From: Capsicum annuum | Lineage: Eukaryota > Streptophyta > Magnoliopsida > Solanales > Solanaceae | Length of the DNA stretch: 64,000 nucleotides | Assembly (NCBI RefSeq): GCF_002878395.1 | Contig: NC_061120.1 | Coordinates: forward strand, 118,624,405 to 118,688,404 | Direction: 5' to 3' | Notes under the pieces: model-generated | Told to the model about the DNA's origin: nothing | The model's database searches: none | What the model saw: the letters and a program-made list of their open reading frames with translations, nothing else | Part shown: piece by piece, positions 36,851 to 48,248 of the stretch | Position numbering within the stretch: position 1 is the first letter of the stretch | Layout of the letters: the number at the start of each line of letters is the position of its first letter | Made by a program: the position numbers and the translations under genes

Positions 36851-38682
36851 TGTAACGTACGGAGATCCCATCTTGAGATGTCACATGGTACTTACAACCC
36901 AGAAGGACCACAAGTTAACCCTTTATAGATATCTGTACCTTTACACTGCATAATATCTGAAATAAATGTGGAAACTAGACAGAAGATTCAACATATCTAT
37001 GAATACTCAAAACTAAAAACCGAATACTAATACATTCGTTCGAAAAGCCTTTAAGCTATCTAAACAGTGGAGTTAATGGGACATGTCCCCAAATAAATCC
37101 GTCAACTAAAAGTATAAACAGAGTCTAATATAACAATAGTAAATTGATATTCGTCCTTGAAAGAAGAGGACTAACGGCTACGGATACTGGTGCTGGCTGG
37201 GACTGAACTGCTGAGGAAACTCTGGATCCTGTGCCTATGAATCTGTGGTGCCAAATAAAATACCATAGCACAAATGCATCAGTATAAGGATATACTGAGT
37301 GTATAGACAGGGTAAGGCTAAATGCAAGGGCTCATGCATGCATAATATCTAAACTGAATATTCATGAAAATGCCACACGAGAACACATACACATACATGG
37401 ATGCATTGACCATAGTCACAATCATCACTAATGTAGAGACTAAAAATTGGATACTGCCTTACCGAAGACTGAACTCACTACTGACATGATGATACTGAGA
37501 CAGTGACTCATATGATATTGATGACTGCGAAACGGGATATACTTACATCGATGACTGAATTCTGAGCTTACTACTTTTGACTGATAAGATTAAAGATCAA
37601 CCTCTACAATGGATAATTAAGGAAGCTATTATAAATGGTGAGGAAATAATTATATATAAATCCGATAACAAGAATACTCAATAGAATCTGAGACTATGAT
37701 CAAGCCTGTCTGGTGGCATATCTGTTAATATGATGTCAAATAACTATATATGAGACCAAGCCTATCTGACGGATGGTCCATGAATCAATTAAACTATCAG
37801 ACTTCCTCATTGAGATAGATGACTGTATCTAATAGCCCTAATTTCTGAAGATCGATACCGAGACTGAGAATTAATATGAAACTAAAACTAAAACTCTGGG
37901 AAGTATTTACTTAACCAACATACCCCAACCTTCAACAGGTGGGGTCGAACCTATAACTCCAGCTGGAAGGTTGTCAATCCATGGGTAAAGACCTCTCTCT
38001 ATTCAATCCTCTCTAGCCCTTACCGAAAAGTTGACCTAAGGCAATATAATAGTCAAATACTCTTTCTGGAGGTGATAGCCTTTTCCTAGCATTGATTCGT
38101 GTATCCTACGCTGGCAATGCAGTTTAGTAGGTCAGGGATTGCTACTAATGACTCCATCCTCGCTCTCACTAAATGGGAGGAGCCACCATCCCCTCCCACT
38201 CCCGGTGCTAGTTTCTACTCCCAACTGAAAGATTCTGAACTTAATTTTGACACTGATCATGTTTCTCAAAAGATCTGACTGAGTTACGCTGAGATAGCTT
38301 AGATCTGCATCTGAAGGAAATGACATTGAATCATGGTATCTGACTAATGATACAAAGATTGAATAGATTATTCGGTCACTACCGAAATTAGAGTTGAACA
38401 CTTGCATACTATAAGATGTGAACTGAGTACAGAGCTGAGGCTAGATTACTAGGGATATGGAGATTACAGAGTTTACTGTGATAACTGAGATTTCTTATGT
38501 TCTGTAACTGTCTGAGGATACAATATTCTATAATTCATTGAGTTCTAAGAGTCATGGCTCAACTGGAATTATCGTGAAACTGACATGGGCTCTAGACAAT
38601 AACTAAATTGTAGGGTATAAATACCCCAGGACTCGATAACATTTAATAAATATAATTATTCCTCTATCTTCACAACCATTAA

Positions 38683-38795
38683 TTCATCATCATCATCATA
38701 TTTATTCATTCATCATCACAATCATTCATTCATCATCATTATCACAATCATTCATTCATTACAGTCATTCATTCATCATTATTATCATTAAAGCA
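38683..38795. repeat. CAT/TCAT microsatellite
   Basis: TCATCATCATCATCA passes into repeated ATTCATTCATCATCA units over about 110 bases, inside the 3' LTR. The other ALPHA LTRs lack this array, so it arose in this copy or its sublineage and accounts for part of the longer LTR. Confidence 0.88.
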
Positions 38796-39642
38796 TCATT
38801 TCAAGTATTTAGGAAACATAACATATACTAGCGTTGGGAAATATGCTACTAGATTATACTTCCTTCAAGAAGGTCTTACCTTAAGTACTTCAAACCTAAA
38901 TCAGTATTGACATGAATTTTGACATCACATGATTGTGGGAAAACTTCAGACTATCATGTCTCAACTTACTTGATAACTATTTCGCATGTATTAAAAGCTT
39001 CGCATATATCTGAGAGCACATAATTGGGGAATTTACAACCATCATATCTCGAATTGTTCACTAAGGTCTTTCAACAACACTAAGGCATTTTATTAAACAC
39101 TAGGCATGCATGGACTTGCTCACAATTTGGGGTTTCCTATTGAACGTACTATAATGCCCCTTGTGCTTCACCTAAGCTTTTTATCAAACCTATGGGGGAC
39201 ATACTTCAATTATTCCACCATTTCTACACCCAAAGGACATGAACATATCACATAGAAAACAACTTCAAAAGAGCTTATCACAAACATCACATGAATTCCA
39301 CATACTAGTGTAAAAACTCATGAATCTTATAAACAAACATAAATCAAAACTCAACAACACATGTAACATCAATTTCAACTCACATGAATCATTAACAACT
39401 CATAAAAATTAAATATTTGAGTTTTAGAAATGGGTACTTGAGCTTCTTGGATGAAAGTGACCCAAGAATCAACACCTACATACCTGGGGAAACTCTTTTC
39501 TTGATGGTTCTTGGAAAGATTTCTTGATTCCTCTTAATCTTTCTCTTAATTTTTATTGTAGAAAAAGAGAGGGTTTTGATTTCAGAAACCTTAGTTTTTG
39601 GAGTGGAAGGAGAGAAAATAAGGCCAAATCCCGTGTAAGGTA

Positions 39643-39654
39643 GTATATATAGGG
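39643..39654 (-). promoter_or_regulatory. TATA box of the gag-only element's 3' LTR
   Basis: The minus strand reads CCCCTATATATA, at the place of the TATA boxes in the other ALPHA LTRs. This segment is deleted from the 5' LTR of the same element. Confidence 0.55.
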
Positions 39655-40154
39655 GTTGGGAAAAGCCATTTTTTGCCCATGGAATTAAATTGTAAAATCC
39701 TAATTTTACATACAGGCACGACGCACCATAATCGCGTCAGCTGACTGGAATTTAGACAATTGGGAAACTGGACGACACTACGATATGGTTGAAATAACAT
39801 TGCCATACTGATTGCGAATTAGAACTATACCGCGGCGCGGTGGAATCGTGGAGGCTCCATGGAAATTGGCAAATTCAGAGATTAAGCCTTAGCGCGATGT
39901 ACCATAATAGCGGAGGCTCACTGGATTGTGACGATTGCCATTTTGGCTAGCTCCATGATATGCTAAAGTGCCAGGTGTCACATTGTCTCACTAAAATGGC
40001 TCTAACTCTTCACCCGAGTATCCGATTTGGGAGAATTCGGTATCGATGGAAAGCTTACTTAGGTAAATATTTCCAAAACTTTTAGACTTGGATTTTTACT
40101 TTACTGAATACGCTATAAAGCTTATACTGGAAGAGGATTTTGTAGGGCGTTACA

Positions 40155-40170
40155 TTATCTCCCCCTAGGG
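40155..40170 (-). other. Polypurine tract of gag-only ALPHA element
   Basis: The minus strand reads CCCTAGGGGGAGATAA directly before the LTR start TGTAACGCC. A similar GGGGGAGATA string recurs inside the spacer at about 40538-40553. Confidence 0.8.
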
Positions 40171-40760
40171 ATCATTTGTCCTAGAATTCCGCTTGATAGA
40201 CTGAGAATAGGGATCAACTGAACTTTCTCAACGAACAAGAATATATCAGAATATGACAACACAACTGAAATGACTGATATACTGAGTTCTCCCACTTGAC
40301 ATGAACATCTAATGCATGGACACATAATTGGGATGATCTCATGAATACATGACTGAACACACACTGACAAGATGAACTCATTTCTACTGAATGTGCATAT
40401 ATAATGCATGAATATCTGGCTAAGCTGACTTTCAAAAGCACGACTTACAATGCAATAAAAACTAATGCTAACTTCATATAGAAAATCTAAACATGCAGCT
40501 GGATGAATGTAATGACATGCAAAAATTGTAATACTATGGGGGTATCTCCCCCTTGAGACTCTATGTTCCTCTAAACACACTTCGCTGAAATACTAGGGCG
40601 GTGCGCAGGGCACCTACAGACTAGGTCATAATTGACCGACTGAGATCTAAAACTCATACATGACTCATGCTAGTATGTAAGATCAAAATGAAATCAAAGG
40701 ATCTAACAATGCATAGCATAAAGATGAAGGGCTCATAACATACGCAATTCTAATTTAGGG
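40171..40760 (-). other. Non-coding spacer of gag-only element
   Basis: Between gag and polypurine tract. It aligns in pieces with 55115-55440 and 56120-56400 of the other ALPHA copy, showing that it is family sequence and not captured host DNA. The 141-codon open frame at 40155-40580 has no domain, and its last codons run into the polypurine tract and LTR edge, so I do not count it as a gene. Confidence 0.6.
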
Positions 40761-41852
40761 AATCCTTCCTGATCAAGGCGAGACTGAAGCGCATGGAGTC
40801 TACCCCTTTGAGTTAGCACTCTACACTCTTGTATTCTATGGCCTGCCTCACCACACCCAAAGCACACATCACTACCGGCTGTCCACAGAACTTGGTGGCG
40901 CATGCCATACTCTCCACAAAACGGATGGTTACGAACACCACTAGCATTATTCTAGCCTTTGGAGCCTGGTGCTCTATCAGATCAGACACCCCTAAACATA
41001 GGTGTGGGTACACTAGCTGAAGATGGAGTTGAAACTATAAATCTTCGACCATGCCGACAATGACTACTACTCTTGGACCTCACCTGAGAGAAACTATGAC
41101 TACTTGTCTTGGCTCTCGTCCTCTCTGTCTCTCTCTTTTATCTTATCTGCCTCGATCTGTTGGGCATGCATCATTAGCCTAGAAAGATCCATATCTCTAT
41201 TAGCATAGCAACTCTACACTCTTTCAACACATAACTCGATACCCCAAAACAAACTTACTCATACTCGCTCTAGGGTCAGCTACTAGGTCGGGAGCATACT
41301 TAGCTAATTGGTTAAACTTAAGATGATACACTTTCACAGTTATGGAACCTTACCTTAGGTTTATGAACTCTTCTACCTTAGCCTCTCTCATCTTTGGCAG
41401 AAAGAATCTATCTAGAAAGGCACTCTAAAACTATAGCCAAATCATGGGAGCTGCATTCTCCCCTCTACTCTTCTCCCACATCACTACCCAATCATCAGCA
41501 ATATCTTTCATCCTATAAGGTGCTAACTCAACACTTTCCTCCTCAGAAACATGCATAATCCAGGTGATCTTCTTTGCCTCCTCAAGATATGGCTGTGGGT
41601 TCTCACCAACCACTGACCCAAAGAATTCTGGCGGGTTTATTTTTATGAAATTTCTAACCCTGGCTGCGCCAGAATTCCTATCTTGCTGATGTGGAATGCA
41701 TCCTAATGATTACCCTAAATGTTAGCCATAGCTTGGTCTAGCACCTGAAAAACTGCCCGAAACGCTGCATGTGACACACTCTCATTCTTAGGATCTACTG
41801 GCTGTGGGGGCTGGTCATCAACCCCATGGAGAAAATCTCTGCGAGGAGGCAT
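40761..41852 (-). pseudogene. Gag of the gag-only element, with an intact zinc knuckle
   Basis: It starts at Met 41852 (MPPRRDFLHGVDDQPPQP, the usual gag opening). The capsid region follows: VGENPQPYLEEAKKITWIMH, EESVELAPYRMKDIADDW and EKSRGENAAPMIW at 41431-41613. Near 41175-41200 comes LSRLMMHAQQIE-type text. The zinc knuckle at 40823-40864 reads CFGCGEAGHRIQEC, with all four ligands of CX2CX4HX4C. Several stops and at least one frameshift lie between these blocks (for example after ANI near 41715), so no full-length Gag can be made. Protein identity is clear. The good state of the knuckle compared with ALPHA-1 may be chance. Confidence 0.85.
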
Positions 41853-42059
41853 ACTCTGTAAATGGAAGGAAGAAGTGGATTAGACTAAGAATCAAATTCA
41901 GCTCATGCTCACTCGTACGATCTGAATATCGAAAGAAGGGAAACTGCTCCTAAAACATCTCGTAGCCTCTTGTACATAAATGTGGCGCGCAACACACCCT
42001 TGCACAAGACTATACTAGATGCACCTTTTCAGACTACATAGTACACTCTTGAAATTTAG

Positions 42060-42074
42060 TCTCTGATTCGATGT
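42060..42074 (-). other. Primer-binding site of gag-only element, mutated
   Basis: The minus strand reads ACATCGAATCAGAG next to the 5' LTR. ATCAGAG is kept, but the TTGGT start is changed, so tRNA priming would be weakened. Confidence 0.65.
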
Positions 42075-42075
42075 T

Positions 42076-42846
42076 TGTAACCCCACGAGATCCTATCCCA
42101 AGATGTCACACAGTACTTATGACCCCAAAGGACAACAAGCTAACCCTTTACTAATATCTGTACCTGTTCACTGCATAATATTGAAAATAAATGTAGAAAC
42201 TAGCCATAAGGTTCAACATATCTATGAATACTCAAAACTGAAAACTGAATACTAATACATCCGTCTAAAAATCCTCTAAACTATTTGAGATGTGGAGTTA
42301 ATTGGATATATCCCCAATTAACTCAATCAACTGAAACTATAAACAGAGTCTGATGCAATAATAGTAAATTTAGATTCGTCCTCAAAAGAACAGGACTCAC
42401 GGCTATGGTTACTACTGCTGGCTGGGACTGAACTACTGAAGAAACTATGGATCCTGTTCCTCTGAACCTATGGTGCCAAATAAAACACCATAGCGCAAAT
42501 ATGTCAGTACAAGGATGTACTGAGCATGTAGACGGGGTAAGGCTAAATGCAAGGGCTCATACATGCATAATAGCTAAACTGAATAAACATGAAAATACCA
42601 CACAAGAACACATACACATATATGAATGCATAGACCATAGTCGCAATCATAACACTTCTAGAGACTAGAACTAAGATACTGCCTTACTGCAGATGGACCA
42701 GGTGGCAGACTGTCTCACTAAAATAGCTCTAAATCTTCACCCGAGTGTCCAATTTCAGCAAATTTTGATTGATGGATAGCTTATTCAAAGCACTACACAA
42801 TTTAAAGTATTTCTCAAACTGGAAGAGGATTTTGCGGGGCATTACA
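42076..42846 (-). repeat. 5' LTR of gag-only element with a 2.5-kb internal deletion
   Basis: 771 bases against 3304 in the 3' LTR. Positions 42076-42695 match 36851-37473, and 42696-42846 match about 39972-40154; everything between is missing, including the TATA box and the microsatellite. Both termini are intact (TG...CA). Confidence 0.85.
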
Positions 42847-43372
42847 ACAACCCTCATAAAGACCAATTAAAATATTTAACACACAATCCTATTCATTGAA
42901 CCATGATAAATATTTAGGCATACATACTTGGTATCGCCATACCAACTACACTGTAAAGTAAATCAAATGCCAAAACAATTTTCATGGCTTAGGGAAATTC
43001 TCAAACTTCTTAGTTTAATTAAACATTAGCTTGGCGAATTACACAACCCCATAAGTTCAATTCAAATTATTATGTTTCATTAACTCTTCACATTATGTGA
43101 CAGTTCAAGAGTAATTCAATGTGCATACTTTTCATATGTAAAATAAATTACCCAATAGGGGTTGAGGTCATTGCCATTCAACTACCATTATTTGCAAATT
43201 TGGGGAATTTGCAATCCCCTAGTTTATTAACCATACTCATGTATGAAATTAGTTTCAGAACCACCATTTAAACATAACTAATTGCATATACAAACATGAA
43301 ACATCGTATAAACAACAATCATTCAAAATCATCAATGCATGTTCAATGCCAACATCAAAATCATTTGAATAA
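42847..43372 (-). repeat. GAMMA LTR piece, right part, truncated at the gag side
   Basis: Continues the LTR of 35870-36850 (compare 11835-12360 and 45950-46480). It stops at TTTGAATAA (43372), where the other GAMMA LTRs go on for 600 bases or more to their TGTAACACC start. The next bases are protease sequence. Confidence 0.78.
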
Positions 43373-44930
43373 AAAAGAGTAGACCCTGGATCATGTCGAC
43401 AATATACATCATGAGAGAAAAGTTTGAGCATACCAATAATAATATCTGGGGATGCCTTAGAATCCTGATGGGTGATAAGAGCATGCATACAGTTCTAACT
43501 AGTGCCAGATCAAAAAATTAAAATAATACCCTTTAGTGTAGGAGCTAATAAAGTAGAAATAAGGATTTTATTTGCCCTAGAAGCAACCCTGGAAGGTTAA
43601 TCCCTCTATATGTGATCAATCTGACCATATTTAAATCATTTGTTACTCATCTCCTCACAAACATCACGATGGACCTAACCATAAAATCTGCAAGAGGGAT
43701 ATGATAGAGCTGACTAAGCCCCACTAACTAGAGGGCGGGCAACCTTTACCCTAGGACCAATGATATTTTTAAAATGACAATCAAACGATGGCTTCATATA
43801 TGGAGCACTAGTCGTAGAGTAGGAAACAAAATTTCCTTATTTCTTATTAGACCATTTCCCATTATCTCTACCATTTTGTTGTTGACCTTCACCCTGATTC
43901 GAGTATCAAAACTTTTTATTCTTCCGTTCATCCATCTCTTCTTGAATCTTCTTTTCCTCTTCCACTTGATACATATACACCACAAGTTCAGAGATTTCCA
44001 TATCCTTGTTCAACAAGGCAGCCTTGCTTTCTAAAATCAACTTTCTTGATAAGTCGAAAGGAAATTTCCTCATTCTAGCCCTCATGCTAGACACAAACTC
44101 CAGAGCATAACATGATTGCTGATGAATCTTCAAGGAATCCTTGTTTACTATCATCCTGCCTTACTTCAAATTCATAAATTCCTTAACCTTCGCCTCCCTC
44201 AACTCCAGAGGAAAGAATCAATCAAAAAAGAACTAGACAAAGCATCCCACAAAGCAGACTCGTCATCATCACCCATTAACTGGTTCTATTCCTCATACCA
44301 CTAATATGCCATATCAAAATAATGGACAAAAAACCACAACCTCCACATTTCTAGCATGCATTAATCAAAAAATCTTTTCCATCTCAGCAATAAAATTTTG
44401 TGGATCTTCCTCAACTTTAAAACCAGTGAAAGTCGGAAGACTCAACCGCATAAATTGACCAACTCTAGTAGCCTCAGAAGATGGAGCAACAGAAACAACA
44501 CGCTCAGTCTAAGAGTCCACTAACTGGGTTAGCAAATGGTTCTACTAATAAGACTCAAAATTAGACACACCAGCTTAAGTTATCTGAGAAGGGCATGGGG
44601 AACCAATGGAATTCCACTAAGGAAATAATAAGCATCGACCCTAGACCAAGTCTAAACTCCCTGAGTAGGATAAGCTCTATCCATAATCCTTAGATTAGGA
44701 AGATGAGTTTTCATGAGCATCAGATCTTCTGGGAGACATGATTTAAAAAATAAACACATGAGAATTAGAGAAGATTTCAAGATCTTACACTTTAGTGCTC
44801 GAAATAAAAGAACAAGAAAGGAAAACATTCCTAAATACCTCATAGTATCTCCCTTATAAGTATGGCATACTACATACCTATAAAAGAGACACTACTTGAC
44901 ATAACTTTGTGGTTACCCAATGACACCAAA
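43373..44930 (-). pseudogene. GAMMA gag and first part of protease, broken at DPGST
   Basis: Capsid text on the minus strand: MRARMRKFPFDLSRKLI, AALLNKDMEISELVVYMYQV (43906-44154), preceded by LELREAKVKEFMNLK near 44190. At 43255-43488 the frame MHALITHQDSKASPDIIIGM leads into SHDVYCRHDPGSTLF; DPGST (43378-43392) is the retropepsin active site. Two residues later, at 43372, the sequence changes to GAMMA LTR. The continuation of the protease (FSVSTSVG, then DFDEILGMN) is found at 16280-16490. Frameshifts are present in the capsid part. Primer-binding site and 5' LTR follow directly at 44935. Confidence 0.82.
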
Positions 44931-44934
44931 TATA

Positions 44935-44948
44935 GGCTCTGATACAAA
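44935..44948 (-). other. Primer-binding site of GAMMA element
   Basis: The minus strand reads TTTGTATCAGAGCC, one change from the initiator-tRNA-Met site, three bases from the 5' LTR edge. Confidence 0.85.
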
Positions 44949-44951
44949 CTT

Positions 44952-46772
44952 TATCATGACCTAAACCAAGGCCTGGACATGATGAGTATCTCAAGTACAA
45001 CAAGAATTGGAGACCACACTATGTAACTAACAAAATGGAACAGAATACCCTAATGTCGGATGAATTCCAAATGTATAACAAGATAGTATAAGATTAACTC
45101 AAAGAATTTAAGATAAGTCAATGGTGACTAATGCCTAAAATAACCATCCAACATCCCCACCTACGTCCACAGTTATCCAACAAAGCCTTCTAAATAAAAT
45201 AAGAATCAAATAAAGTGTCCGGACATGCCCCACCTTGACAATGACAATGACAATATTAATGATAATCTACACTCTAAATACTACTCTATGAAAGGAACTG
45301 ATGAAATAAATAAGTCTTCTGGAGAATGGAAGCTCACCTATTAAGCACAATGAATCGACGAACTGAGCAAATCCACCTACCATTATCCTGGAAAAGTAGA
45401 AGTATCTTTGATGCCTTCATCGCGTGGGGATACAACATTCAGAGATAGTTAGTGGGTTGAGCACTAGTATGTAAATTAAGAATAAGGAATTAAATAATGC
45501 CATGGGAAACCGTTAAACCAGTCCATAATACAATGCAGATAATCATATGCAAAGACATATATATGTCATATCACAAGTTGGGATAAGGAAAAATGGCTTA
45601 GCGTGATCCTTTAAAATCTTAGATTTGGTCGTGTAGCACGATTGTCATAGCGTAAGAAGGCACCCAGGGGATATATGGGCCCATATCTCCCCCAACTAGA
45701 AGGGCCTCAGTGCATGTAGCTACACGAACCAGAGGTTGTACATATGCAACATAGGGGGATCGAACCTCCTGACATACCAAGGAAACTATAGAACATATTC
45801 ATGTAAGTTAATGTTGGAGACTCAAACCTCACAATCATTTGATAATAATTAAGGGGGATCCAAACCACCCAGTCATGTAGACCCCCATATCGGCAACTTT
45901 TGTTTTTGGTATTGGTACCTCGGGACCTCTACCTTCATTAGTTATCTACAAAACCTTCATTAAAGCCAAATTAAAATATTTAACACACATTCTCATTCAT
46001 TGAATCATGATACATATCTAAGCATACATTGTTCGTATCATCATACCATCTATACTTTCAATGTAACATTAACATGCCAAAACAATTACCATCACTTGGG
46101 GAAATTCACAAACTTCTTGGTTTAATTACACATTGGGTTGGGGAATTACACGACCCCTTAAGTTCAATTCAAAATACTTATGCGTCTTTAACTCTTCACA
46201 TTATGCAACAGTTCAAGAGTAATTCAATGTGCATACTTTTCATATTCAAAAAAAAGTTCACAATAGGGGTTAAGGTCATTATCAATTCAACTATCATTAT
46301 TTGCAAATTTGGAGAATTCACAATCCCCTAGTTTATTCACCATACCCATGATTCAAATTGGTTTCAAAACCACCATTTAAACATAACCAATTAAATATAA
46401 AAACATGAAACATAACATAAACAAAAATCATTCAAAACCCTCAACCCATGTTCAAAACCAATAGCAAAACAATTTGAATAATACTTTAAAATATATGATT
46501 TTAGCAATTTAATAATTTGGAAAGAGTAACATTCTTGATATACCCAAGCTTATGGGAAAAATTCAACCCTGGAAGCTCAACTTGACCCACTTCTTGGAAA
46601 TCCCAAATATGGAGGTTTGAGAGACTTGAGAGATAAAAAAGATTATTTGGATTGTGTTATCAATGAAAATAGGGACCTAAGTATGTTTATGGGTTGTGGT
46701 TTATTATTGTAATAGGAGGAAAATATTTAAAATAACCCCATTTGAAAAGCTAGAAAAATAAACTATCAGTCT
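44952..46772 (-). repeat. GAMMA 5' LTR, outer end missing
   Basis: Starts beside the primer-binding site at TATCATGACC and aligns with 35870-43372 and with 11694-12655. Homology stops near 46772 (12655 in the 3' LTR), so the outermost roughly 370 bases, with the TGTAACACC end, are gone. ORF 46029-46331 (plus) is accidental. Confidence 0.78.
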
Positions 46773-48248
46773 TTAAAATGGTAATATTTGTTAGATGCAA
46801 ATTATACCAAGTATAAGAACGGGTTGTAATAACCCTCAAGACCAAAACCATATGTTTAAATCACAACTTACCAGACCTGAATAGACCACTAGAAAGGATG
46901 ATCATGGGTTGAAAGTTATCTATGCTTAGCTTGAATACCTACCTCCTGCTAAAAAGACTTTAAGAAACTAGGTGCAAGCTAAGAATCAAAATTGAAGGTG
47001 GTTGAAACTGATGTCATCTGCCAACAAACCATTCCTCTAGTATAAGTGTAAGCCAACACATCTAATCACTATTCAACTTCCCAACAATGCCCCAAATGGA
47101 ATCAAATCCCCATAATATATCTTGTATGTTAATCATAAGATCCAAAGCGAACCTCACACTCAATAACTTAGTAGATAACCATTAATTCTATGAAGGCTAA
47201 AGTTGTGATGTTGTCAATGAACACTATAATGAATAAACCAAAAAAAATTTTGTCATGTGCTCTATCAAAACAAACTAGTTATGGTAAATAGGAATTACCA
47301 AAGAATTAACCAAGCCTTAACATGACTAAAAATAGTCCTAGTGAAAGTGTTAGACATTTCCAAATCTCATATCGTTACTAATGGAAGCTAGATTTCAAGA
47401 GGACTCAGAAAACTATATTGTACCTTGAAGTGGGTCAAACAAATTAATAATACACAATACTGGATACCAACAATTAATAATCAATTTTTTCGATTGCCGA
47501 TTGGTAAAAAACAAGCATATCAAACCATCCCTTCCTCTTCTAAAATAAGATAAGAGCATTCCATAGAAACATACTAGGACAAATGACCTTATCGCCGAGA
47601 AGATCCTAAAACTACCCATTTTTAACATCTCCTAACTTAATTGAAACTATATGGTATGAAAAAGTAGAGTGAACAAAATACATGACTCAACATCAACCCA
47701 AAAATTAAGACAATTATTGGGTGACAAATTGACAAAACTAAGAGAATAATATCGGTAACTATCCAACCTTATAAACTTATTAGAATGACAAAATGTCAAT
47801 ACTAGTACTTCAAACATAACCACAGAAGGCTAGACATCTCTTTAATACAATCTTCTTATTGACTGTCCTCCCACCTCATTAACTGAAGGGTGTCAATCAG
47901 CCAAAGTAGTTGTCTAAGCTAAGCAGACAAAAATAGTATAAAAAGAGATACTAACTATCTAACTCAAGTTGAGCAATCTATAAACTAAGAATCAACAATA
48001 GTTAATATAATAACAAATAAAAATAGTCTACAATATGAGAGAAATGAAAGGAAAACAACCTATCCGCCTTTAGGATCACATCAAAGCCACTATGTCAAAG
48101 ATAAACGGATTTACTCAAGCACTACACTACAAGGATGAATCAACTCATGAATGATACACTACCAAAATAAATCATCTATAGGGATTGTTATACATGCATA
48201 GCCCAAATAAAGATCTCACAAAAACTACATTATAATTAGTAAAGTAAG
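46773..48248 (-). pseudogene. Orphan gypsy reverse transcriptase fragment
   Basis: On the minus strand RT fingers-to-palm text can be read: NRQSKKLIINCWYPVLCIIN then LFDPLQG (47440-47550), then IIVFIDN near 47220, where the catalytic FIDD has become FIDN. Upstream text (GDKVICPSMF, near 47600) corresponds to the short conserved segment before the fingers. No gag, integrase or LTR belonging to it was found; it is bordered by the truncated GAMMA LTR and the DELTA LTR. Heavily mutated, several frames. Confidence 0.65.

Larger units (their letters stand above)
36851..40154 (-). repeat. 3' LTR of gag-only ALPHA element
   Basis: 3304 bases, minus strand TGTAACGCCCTAC...CGTACGTTACA with perfect TG/CA ends. 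It aligns with ALPHA-1 (2086-4525) and with 52518-55099. ORF 38132-38407 inside it is accidental. Confidence 0.88.
36851..42846 (-). mobile_element. Gag-only ALPHA element nested in a GAMMA LTR
   Basis: Six kilobases on the minus strand: short 5' LTR (42846-42076), primer-binding site, gag, non-coding spacer, polypurine tract, long 3' LTR (40154-36851). No protease, reverse transcriptase, RNase H or integrase text is readable between gag and the polypurine tract. The flanking five bases are ATAAC (36846-36850) and ACAAC (42847-42851), a target duplication with one mismatch, and the GAMMA LTR is continuous across the site once the element is removed. It is either a deletion derivative or a representative of the gag-only class of plant elements (TR-GAG type) that depends on another element's Pol. 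Confidence 0.8.
11694..46772 (-). mobile_element. GAMMA element, split into two halves by about 27 kb
   Basis: I read 11694-16495 (3' LTR, polypurine tract, pol back to the middle of the protease) and 43373-46772 (5' LTR, primer-binding site, gag, protease up to DPGST) as one element. Both lie on the minus strand, in the right order, and their LTRs belong to the same family. The pol half starts within a few residues of where the gag half stops. The stretch between (16496-43372) holds an unknown island, a complete BETA element, and a second copy of the X, X2 and GAMMA-LTR sequence. The 5' LTR has lost about 370 bases of its outer end, so a target duplication cannot be tested. The alternative is two separate truncated copies. 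Confidence 0.5.

Noticed and set aside
38683..38795. TCAT array as a possible regulatory element
   Set aside because: Simple microsatellite present in one LTR copy only; nothing points to function.
40155..40580. 141-codon minus-strand open frame in the spacer of the gag-only element
   Set aside because: No domain or compositional sign of coding. It reads through the polypurine tract to the LTR edge and is not kept in the aligned spacer at 55115-56400.
46029..46331. 100-codon plus-strand ORF
   Set aside because: Antisense within the GAMMA 5' LTR; not open in the other GAMMA LTR copies.
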